Positions 57,398 through 64,000 of a DNA stretch of 64,000 nt are shown here, piece after piece. The translations under genes and the position numbers were made by a program. Origin of the DNA: Hyphomicrobium_A sp963722495. GTDB taxonomy: Bacteria > Pseudomonadota > Alphaproteobacteria > Rhizobiales > Hyphomicrobiaceae. The notes beneath the pieces were generated by a model. The model was not told where the DNA came from and made no database searches. It saw only the letters and a list, made by a program, of their open reading frames with translations. Each line of letters begins with the position of its first letter. Positions within the stretch are counted from its first letter, which is position 1. The stretch spans positions 248,001 through 312,000 of the forward strand of contig CAVRND010000021.1 of the NCBI GenBank assembly GCA_963722495.1. The letters are read 5' to 3'.

Positions 57398-59710
57398 CTA
57401 TTTGACCGTCGTTGCGTTCGATTTCACGTCGCCATCCCACATTCCAGGGGCGTCCCAGGCTGCGGGACGCGGCGCCAACGACTGCATGCTGGCCCGCACT
57501 TCCTCGGTCACGCGGCTTGCGTCCTGAGGATCACGTATCACCGTCGGTTGCAGGAATACGACGAGCTCCGTTCGCGTCTTGGCGGTGTCGGTGGCGCCGC
57601 CGATGACGTCGCCGATATATGGGATTTTCCCGAAGAAGGGGATGCTGCTCTTCTGGCGATCGTTCTGCTCGCTGATAAGCCCGCCGAGCACGACGAGCTG
57701 TCCGCTGGAGACGGCGATCGTGCTGCTGATACGCCGCTGCGAGATGGTGGGGGTAAGGGTATCACTGGTGGTGGTGCGCGATACGGCGCTGATCTCCTGC
57801 TGGATTTCCATCGTTACGAGACCGTTGGTGTTGATCCTGGGCGTGACCTTCAAGATAACGCCCGTGTTCTTGAACTGGATCTCGTTGACGACCGGGGAGT
57901 CCGGATTGATGACGCTCACCGCCTGCCGGGTGGTGATCGGCACCTCGTCGCCCACCTGCAGCGTCGCAGTCTGGTTATGCAGAACGACAACCGACGGCGA
58001 GGAGACGACGCGAACCGCGGTTTGGGTCGCCAGCGCATCAAGGATCACCTTCGGCTGGACGAGTGAGCCGATGATGAAGTTGAGGCCGGGGACCGCCGGC
58101 GCGATGTCAATGTCGAGGCCGTTGGTAAAGCCAAGCGCTCCCGACTTGCCGCCGTTCTTTTGCAGGAAGAACTGCACGCCGTACTTGAGATTGTCGTTGA
58201 GAACGACTTCAGCCAGCGTGGCATTGATGGCGACCTGAAGCGGCGGCTGGTCGACGCGGCGCAGGATGCTGAGAATGCGGCGCAGGTTCCTGCCCGACGC
58301 CTTGATGAGGAGCTTGTTGTTACGCTCGTCGGGGATAATGCGGACCTGCTCGGAACCACCGGTGGCGCCGCCGGCGAACGATCCGGTGGAGACGCTGGCC
58401 GTGACCCCGGCGGGTTCCGACGACTGCTTTGCCGGGTCGCTGGTCGACGAAGTCGAAGACGACGACGATGAGGATGACAGCGGCGATGGCGACGAAGGCG
58501 AGGAGGAGGAGCCGCTTTCGTCTAAGCCCTCGCCGAAGCCCTCCTCGCCGCCGCCCGATCCGTTCGTGGAGGTCGAAATGCGCGCCACCGCCTCGGTGGG
58601 TGCCACCTCGGCCTCCTCGGCGCCGCGCACCGAGCCGCCGTTGAAAGCGGCCATGATGAGCGCGGCCAGATCCTTGGCGCGCCCGTTCTCGACGCGGTAA
58701 ACGTAGAAGTTGTCGCCTTCGGCTCCTCCGCGGTCGAGCCTGCCGACCCAAGTCTCGATGTCTCCCAGCAAATCGCTGTTGGTGGTCAGAGCCAGGACGG
58801 CGTTCAGCCGGTTGATGGCCTGGAAGCGAACGACACCCTTTCCGTGGTTCTCGTCCTGGAAGACGGTGTGCAGCTCCTTGATGATTTCGTCGGGCGCTGA
58901 GTTCTTCAGCGTGTAGATGCCGGCCGATTGGCCCCGCATCCAGTCGACGTCGAACATGCTGGCGAGGTCGAGAACGGCATTGCGGTGCTCTTCCGTGCCG
59001 CGCACGATGAGAAGGTTGTTATAGAGACTGGCCCGCGCGGGATCCTGGTTCGACAGCGAGGACAGCATGCGCGTCATGGTCTCGGCGGAGATGTATCTGA
59101 GGGGCAGGATCGCGACCCCGTAGCCCGCTCCGATCTCCTTGCGCTCGCCGTTGTAGTCGATGGCGAGGGTGACCCGCTGGCGCGCCTCTGCTTCCGGAAC
59201 GATGCGATAAAGATTGGGGTCGACGACCAGCGCTGCGCGGTGCATGGCAAGCACGCTTTCCAGCAGCGCTATGAGCTCCTCACGCGACACCGGTCCGCCG
59301 GTAGAGATGGTGACGCGGCCCTGCACCCGCGGGTCGAATACATATGTCTTGCCGAGTGTGTCCTTGAGGATGACCTTTGCCAGCTCGGACAGCTCGGCAT
59401 CGGCGAAATTCAGCTCATAGCCACTGTTGCCGGCGACCATACCCTGCGCCGGCAGGGTACGTTTGCGCCGCGCTGCCAGCACTTCATCCGTTCCGGGGAA
59501 CGTCTCGGCGCCGCTGCCGGGCGGTGAAGCGCTCGAGTACTCGATCCGGGGCCCGCCCGGGTGAGCGGGCGGCGGCTTGAGATCGGCGTTGGAAAGCTGC
59601 GCCATCAAATCGGGAGGATTGAGGTCGTTGGCCTTTTGAGGAGGCGTGCATGCGGCGAGGACTGCCGCGCACACTACACTCGCCACTACCAAGGCATTCC
59701 AACGCATCAT
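57398..59710 (-). CDS. gspD: Type II secretion system secretin GspD
   Basis: A 770-residue outer-membrane secretin. A lipoprotein signal with lipobox LAAC is at about residue 21. The N0 domain (GYELNFADAELSELAKVILKD, TLGKTYVFDPRVQGRVTIST) and N1/N2 domains follow. N3 is interrupted by a Gly/Ser-rich linker (about 400-445) including a run of eight Ser. Then comes the secretin core (IIPDERNNKLLIKASGRNL, VQPKVILDALATQTAVRVV, PITTRQAVSVI, GQLVVLGGLISEQNDRQKSS, PFFGKIPYIGDVIGG, RTELVVFLQPTVI). It forms the exit pore for folded exoproteins. It is divergent from gspE-gspF-gspG and convergent with the peptidase gene, so the T2SS genes are in two units. Confidence 0.95.
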   Translation of the reverse strand: MMRWNALVVASVVCAAVLAACTPPQKANDLNPPDLMAQLSNADLKPPPAHPGGPRIEYSSASPPGSGAETFPGTDEVLAARRKRTLPAQGMVAGNSGYELNFADAELSELAKVILKDTLGKTYVFDPRVQGRVTISTGGPVSREELIALLESVLAMHRAALVVDPNLYRIVPEAEARQRVTLAIDYNGERKEIGAGYGVAILPLRYISAETMTRMLSSLSNQDPARASLYNNLLIVRGTEEHRNAVLDLASMFDVDWMRGQSAGIYTLKNSAPDEIIKELHTVFQDENHGKGVVRFQAINRLNAVLALTTNSDLLGDIETWVGRLDRGGAEGDNFYVYRVENGRAKDLAALIMAAFNGGSVRGAEEAEVAPTEAVARISTSTNGSGGGEEGFGEGLDESGSSSSPSSPSPLSSSSSSSSTSSTSDPAKQSSEPAGVTASVSTGSFAGGATGGSEQVRIIPDERNNKLLIKASGRNLRRILSILRRVDQPPLQVAINATLAEVVLNDNLKYGVQFFLQKNGGKSGALGFTNGLDIDIAPAVPGLNFIIGSLVQPKVILDALATQTAVRVVSSPSVVVLHNQTATLQVGDEVPITTRQAVSVINPDSPVVNEIQFKNTGVILKVTPRINTNGLVTMEIQQEISAVSRTTTSDTLTPTISQRRISSTIAVSSGQLVVLGGLISEQNDRQKSSIPFFGKIPYIGDVIGGATDTAKTRTELVVFLQPTVIRDPQDASRVTEEVRASMQSLAPRPAAWDAPGMWDGDVKSNATTVK

Positions 59711-60134
59711 ACTAGTCCGCACACGCTACTATTGTTAGAGACCAAAAGACATGCCGCCGGGTTACTCCCCCTGCGCCGATGCCTTTGCGCGATTGTTCTT
59801 GTGTCTTGACTGGACTTTGCTGCGCGGCCCCCGCCGTTAATGCTAGGCGTCGATTGCGGACGCCTCCACTCGATCAAAGGCATTGTTGGCAATCGCAGCC
59901 GACGGAATTGTGGCCGTGGCAAAGGGGAAGTTCGCTATGGCTAACGGTACTAGGCGCAGAGAGAACTGGGTGGGCACTGAGTGCGCACCGGCTGCGCGAA
60001 GTGCTCACTCGCGATCGTTTGCAGGCCACTCGTGTTGTCGCTTTTCGCGTGGGCGAATTGGCTTGCCTGCTCAATTGCGGCGTAATTGAATACGAATATG
60101 CGGCCAGCCGAAATTGGAACGAGCAATTGGTCAG
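59711..60134. promoter_or_regulatory. Divergent intergenic region between gspD and gspE
   Basis: About 420 bases with no supported gene. Both T2SS units must be transcribed from here. A TTGACT at about 59808 is a possible -35 but no good -10 follows at 17 bases. An imperfect inverted repeat around GAGTGCGCACCGGCTGCGCG (about 59980-60010) could be a regulator site. Nothing conclusive. Confidence 0.4.
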
Positions 60135-61809
60135 ATGGACGCGAGTTTCGAGGATTTTCTTGTAAGTCAGAACCTCATCTCGGCGGCTGATCGCGATAAG
60201 GCCGAGAGGTTCCGCAAGGAAACCGGCAGTTCGATCCATGCGGCGCTTCGCAAGTCCACGTCGCTTGCTTCCCAGACTCTGATCCGCGCTGCAGCGGACT
60301 TCTACGGTGTGCCGATGGTCGATGACGACCATTGGTTGAAGAACCCCGTTGCGAACACGCGGCTCTCGGGCGCTTTCCTGCGTGAGAACAAGGTGTTTCC
60401 GATCGGCGAGACCGAGGAGGGTATCCTTCTAGCGATGGAGGATCCCTCGGATGCCTATACCATCAAGGCCGTGCGCCTTGCTTTGCAGCGTCCCATCATT
60501 CCTCGCGTCGCTTCGGGCGAGGACATACAAGCGGCCATCGAGCGCTCGGCGCGCAACCGCGACGAGCCGAGCGTCTGGCAGGATACGAAGGCCGAGGCGT
60601 CGGGCGACGACCTCGAACACCTCCGCGATATGGCGCTGGGCGCCCCGGTCGTCCGTTTCGTCAATCAGCTGATCCAGGACGCCGTCCACTCGCGCGCTAC
60701 TGACATTCACGTCGAGCCGTTCGACGGGCGCCTCGCCGTGCGCCTGCGGATCGATGGGATGTTGCGCGAGGTCGCCTCGCCCCCGGCGCCAAATGGCAAA
60801 AGCCATTATCTCGCGCATCAAGATCTTGTCGGGGCTCAACATAGCCGAGCGGCGCCTGCCCCAGGATGGGCGCGCACGAATTCGCGTCAACGAGCGGCGT
60901 CTCGACTTGCGTATCGCGACCATGCCGACGATCTACGGCGAGGCTGTCGCCATACGCCTTCTCGACAACGTGCGCCGCGTCCTCGATTTTGCCAAGCTCG
61001 GCTTCCAGCCGCGCGACGAGGAGGTGATCCGGCGCAATCTGGAGGCTCCCTACGGGCTGATGCTCGTTACCGGCCCGACCGGCAGCGGCAAGACGACGAC
61101 GCTGGCGACCTCGATGCAGCTACTCAATCAGGCCCACCGCAAGGTTTTGTCGATCGAGGACCCGATCGAGTACGAGCTTGACGGGGTCAACCAGACCCAG
61201 GCGAAACCGGCCATCGGACTGTCATTCGCGAACGCCTTGCGCTCGTTCCTTCGCCATGACCCCGACGTGCTGATGGTCGGCGAGATGCGCGATGCGGAAA
61301 CCGCCAGCATCGGCATACACGCGGCGCTGACGGGCCATCTCGTGCTCTCGACGCTGCATACCAACACGGCCGCCGGCGCCGTTCCGCGTCTCCTCGACAT
61401 GGGCATCGATGCTTTCCTGCTCGCCTCATCGCTGCGCTGCATCATCGCTCAGCGCCTCGTGCGTGTGCTGTGCTCGCACTGCAAGGCGCCGGCCCCGCCA
61501 GGCACGGATTTGAGCGATTTTGCCAAGCGGCGGCATGGCCTGGAGGCAGAGGGGCTGACGCAGTTTTGGCGCGCCGTCGGATGCAATCGCTGCGCCGGCA
61601 CTGGCTACAACGACCGCATCGTGATCTCTGAAGTCTTGAATGTGGATGAGGAAGTCAGGGAACTCATCCAACCCAACGCCCGGCCGTCGACGATCGAAGA
61701 GGCAGCCCGCCGCAAAGGCATGGTCACGATGGATCTCGATGGGCTCAAGAAGTGTCAGGCCGGACTAACAACAATAGAGGAAGTCCGCCGGGTGGTGCTC
61801 GACATTTAA
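60135..61809 (+). CDS. gspE: Type II secretion ATPase GspE (one frameshift)
   Basis: About 558 residues over two frames. The N-terminal GspE domain (FEDFLVSQNLISAADRDKAE, DFYGVPMVDDDHWL) and N2 region (DLEHLRDMALGAPVVRFVNQ, SRATDIHVEPFDGRLAVRLR) run up to a frame change near 60795. The second part has KAIISRIKILSGLNIAERRL, QDGRARI, Walker A GPTGSGKTTT, Asp box SIEDPIEYEL, Walker B VLMVGEMRDAETASI, His box TGHLVLSTLHTN and the zinc-type CSHC and CNRC pairs. It powers pseudopilus assembly from the cytoplasm. MGEIRD is the more usual Walker B sequence. The ATG at 60135 starts the recognised domain. Confidence 0.94.
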
Positions 61810-61913
61810 GCGTCGACATCGCGCGAGTGGAACGAGGGAGGACGAGAATGCAGATGAAACAGGTGGGTGTTGCATCATCGTTGTCTGCCCGCTTGGGCTA
61901 GGGGCGGCGTTCG

Positions 61914-63131
61914 ATGCTTTATCGCTATAGCGCCGTAAACCGCGGCGGCACCATCGTCACCGGTGAAATGGAGGCGATGAGCCGGGGCGTCGTGCTCGAT
62001 GATCTGCACAAGATGGGGCACCTTCCCGTCGAGGTCACCGAGAGCACGCATGCCCAATCGGCAGCCGCCAACGGCAACAGCGGCCTGTTCAAAGGCAATC
62101 CAAGCGCGCGGCAGATCACGCTTTTCACGCGCGAGCTGGCCATGCTGCTGAAGGCCGGACTGCCGCTCGACCAGTCGCTCGGCTTTCTCGAAAAGGACGC
62201 ACGCTCGAAACGCCTGTCGCGCATCATCGGCCAGGTCGGCGGACAGGTGGGCAGCGGCAAGAGCCTCTATGAGTTGCTCGAGCAGCAGGGCCCGATCTTC
62301 CCGCCGCTCTTCGTCAGTATGGTGCGCGTGGCGGAGGCCAGCGGATCACTCGACTCAGTGTTGTCGCGCATCGCCGAGACACGCGAGAAGACGCAGAAGC
62401 TGCAGAGCAAAGCGCTCTCGGAGATGATCTACCCCTGCATCCTGGTGCTCATGGCCATCGCTGCCGTGGTCGTCATGCTCACCGTCGTCGTCCCGCGCTT
62501 CAAAGACATGGTCATGCACGCCGGAACGGAGGTGCCCGAGCAGGCACGCCTCGTCATCGGCGCCTCCGACTGGCTGCTCGCCAACGGGCAAATGATCGCC
62601 ATCGCGCTCGCGGCCCTGGTGGTGTTCCTCGGTTTCGCCTGGAGGCGGGGATTCGGCCGCCAGCGCATAGAGGATCTCATGCTGCGCGTGCCGCTGATCG
62701 GCAACATGATACGGCTCAACCTCACCATCCGCCTCTGCCGCACGCTCGGCATGCTCCTCGAGAACGGCGTCGAACTGCCGGCGGCCATGAAGCTGGTGCG
62801 GGACGTCATCGGCAACCGGCGGGCGGCGACGGCGCTCGACCGCGCCTATGACGCACTGCGCAAGGGAAAAAGCTTCCTCGAGCCGCTGCAGGAATTGCGG
62901 TTGTTTCCCGGGGTAGTGATCAACATGCTGCGGGTGGGCGAGGAAACCGGTAGTTTGACCACGTCGCTGTTTCACATGGCCGATATGTTCGAGGAGAAAC
63001 TCGAAACGTCTGTGCAGAGAACGTTCGCCATTCTAGAGCCGGTTATAATACTTCTGGTTAGCGTGTTTATCGCCGGAATAATAATCGCAATTCTCGGTGC
63101 GGTCATAAGCATGAATGACCTGGCGCTATGA
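61914..63131 (+). CDS. gspF: Type II secretion inner-membrane protein GspF
   Basis: A 405-residue GspF with two cytoplasmic T2SSF domains (FTRELAMLLKAGLPLDQSLGF, then LCRTLGMLLENGVELPAAMK) and three membrane helices (ILVLMAIAAVVVMLTVVVP, IAIALAALVVFLGFAW, ILLVSVFIAGIIIAILGAVI). It is the platform for pseudopilin polymerisation, contacted by GspE. It starts MLYRYSAVNRGGTIVTGEME at the ATG at 61914. It follows gspE after 104 bases and precedes gspG by 26 bases. It is intact, with no frameshift. Confidence 0.95.
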   Translation: MLYRYSAVNRGGTIVTGEMEAMSRGVVLDDLHKMGHLPVEVTESTHAQSAAANGNSGLFKGNPSARQITLFTRELAMLLKAGLPLDQSLGFLEKDARSKRLSRIIGQVGGQVGSGKSLYELLEQQGPIFPPLFVSMVRVAEASGSLDSVLSRIAETREKTQKLQSKALSEMIYPCILVLMAIAAVVVMLTVVVPRFKDMVMHAGTEVPEQARLVIGASDWLLANGQMIAIALAALVVFLGFAWRRGFGRQRIEDLMLRVPLIGNMIRLNLTIRLCRTLGMLLENGVELPAAMKLVRDVIGNRRAATALDRAYDALRKGKSFLEPLQELRLFPGVVINMLRVGEETGSLTTSLFHMADMFEEKLETSVQRTFAILEPVIILLVSVFIAGIIIAILGAVISMNDLAL

Positions 63132-63157
63132 ATTGAGAAAAGAGGGAGAGGGAGCAA

Positions 63158-63628
63158 ATGGGAACGTCACGAAGAGAAGCGGTTCGCCGCCTGGCTCAAC
63201 GCCGGCGCGCGCGGTCTCACCCGGCGGCGGGCTTCACGCTGGTCGAGCTGCTCGTGGTGATGGTCATTCTGGTGCTGCTGGCCAGCCTCGTTGCGCCACG
63301 GGTCATCGGCTACCTCGGCAGCTCACGGACCAAGACGGCGAAGGTGCAGATCGAGGGCCTCAGTACGTCGTTGGAGCTCTACAAACTCGATACCGGGCGC
63401 TATCCCGACGATCGCGAGGGTCTCAAGGCGCTGGTCGAGAGGCCGGCCGATTCCAAGAATTGGAACGGCCCCTACCTCAAGAAGGACAGGGTTCCGCCGG
63501 ATCCGTGGGGGCAGCCGTATCACTATCGCTCGCCCGGCCAGCGCGGACCTTTCGACATCTATTCGCTCGGCGCGGACAACCGTGAAGGCGGCAAAGGCGA
63601 GGATCAAGATGTGGCGAGCTGGCTCTAG
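63158..63628 (+). CDS. gspG: Major pseudopilin GspG
   Basis: A 156-residue pseudopilin. A basic leader of 25 residues ends at the prepilin site AAG^FTLVELLVVMVILVLLAS, with Glu at +5. The pseudopilin domain follows with LELYKLDTGRYPDDREGLKA, NGPYLKKDRVPPDPWGQPYH and the calcium-binding/C-terminal part YSLGADNREGGKGEDQDV. It makes up the pseudopilus shaft. The leader is longer than the usual 6-10 residues, so a later start is possible. Its TAG stop is the first TAG of the palindromic element (63625-63790). Confidence 0.93.
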   Translation: MGTSRREAVRRLAQRRRARSHPAAGFTLVELLVVMVILVLLASLVAPRVIGYLGSSRTKTAKVQIEGLSTSLELYKLDTGRYPDDREGLKALVERPADSKNWNGPYLKKDRVPPDPWGQPYHYRSPGQRGPFDIYSLGADNREGGKGEDQDVASWL

Positions 63629-63790
63629 TGTGATGATCGAGAAATTCGCCGGGTCTCGGGGCCAGGTTGCGAGCGAATTTCTCGATCTGAATCACACTAG
63701 CAAGTCTATGATTTTAGTGTCCCTTATGATTCCGAAGTTCGCTCCCGGCCCAGCCGCGAGCACCGGCGAACTTCGGAATCGGGACACTAG
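63625..63790 (+). repeat. 166 bp composite palindromic element, copy 2 (units A and B)
   Basis: The inverted counterpart of the element at 2630-2795, again 166 bp and bounded by CTAG on both sides. Unit A (63625-63700) has arms CTAGTGTGATGATCGAGAAA and its near-complement. The linker CAAGTCTATGATTTT (copy 1 has CAAGCATATGATTTT) leads to unit B (about 63715-63790), with arms TAGTGTCCC, ATTCCGAAGTTCG and complements. Stems and linker are nearly the same in both copies, while the two loop regions differ strongly. It separates gspG from gspH. Confidence 0.88.
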
Positions 63791-64000
63791 CGGCAGGACC
63801 TCCGGCGCCGAGGCGGGATTTCACGCTGATCGAGCTGCTCGCCGTCATGAGCATTATGGCGATGCTGTTCGTCGCCGTGGCGAGCATCTACCGGGCACCG
63901 TCGCCGCGCCTTGAGGTGAAGACGGCCGCCACGCTCATCGCGGCGCGCATGCGCGATCTGCGTGCTTCGGCCATGACGGTCGGCGATGAGCGGCTGGCCA
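63708..64000 (+). CDS. gspH: Minor pseudopilin GspH (3' partial; start lies inside the repeat)
   Basis: The start of a GspH/FimT-type pseudopilin that runs off the window. The prepilin motif is read as GF/TLIELLAVMSIMAMLFVAVA, followed by RAPSPRLEVKTAATLIAARM. The Gly-Phe and TLIEL parts are in different frames: removing one T from the TTT at 63819-63821 joins them, giving the normal G^FTLIEL. With that correction the only upstream starts are ATGs at 63708 and 63726 inside the palindromic element, with no clear ribosome site. Between the element and the motif there is no start codon in either frame. The native start seems to have been displaced by the element. Confidence 0.75.

Overview
This is a 64 kb window of high-GC DNA from an alphaproteobacterium, most likely of the order Hyphomicrobiales (Rhizobiales). 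The evidence is the housekeeping block yqeY-dnaG-rpoD / carA-carB-greA, alphaproteobacterial types of DnaG, CAP, ELM1-like and DUF3592 proteins, and a rhizobial-style heme-uptake locus (TonB receptor, IsdG-type monooxygenase, HutX, HmuTUV). No rRNA, tRNA, CRISPR array or intact transposase was seen. The genus cannot be fixed from the sequence alone.

Layout. 0-4.6 kb: partial IscU/NifU-like scaffold, cupin, yidD and recO on the plus strand; then a CAP-domain protein, a palindromic repeat, a channel-like membrane protein, a GreA-like factor and a SoxYZ-like carrier. 4.8-9.9 kb: metabolic and resistance genes (subclass B3 metallo-beta-lactamase, SDR, class A beta-lactamase, DUF817). 9.9-22.4 kb: housekeeping core (rpoD, dnaG, yqeY, carA, two tandem secreted paralogues, carB, greA, Lrp-type regulator). 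22.5-33 kb: ELM1-like protein, CPBP protease, ettA, MFS exporter, YihY, and a DNA ligase/exonuclease pair. 33-39.5 kb: TetR with a divergent EmrAB-type exporter and two matching operator palindromes, then small unknowns and an aldo/keto reductase. 39.6-50.5 kb: secreted TPR-CHAT caspase-like protein, a Rieske-FAD reductase, and the heme locus. 50.5-56.4 kb: an accessory patch with two AraC regulators around two secreted esterases bearing His/Asp-rich segments, plus decayed AraC and integrase fragments. 56.8-64 kb: type II secretion genes (prepilin peptidase, gspD, gspE, gspF, gspG, start of gspH).

Two features of the whole window matter most. First, a 166 bp composite palindromic element occurs twice, in opposite orientation, at both ends of the window. 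Each copy starts at the TAG stop codon of the upstream gene and sits on the translation start of the next gene (a CAP protein that has no signal peptide, and gspH). An internally deleted derivative lies next to one copy. Second, about two dozen single-base frameshifts break otherwise intact genes, including essential ones (four in carB, three in rpoD). This pattern points to indel errors in the assembly rather than biology, so the frameshifted genes are annotated over their full extent.
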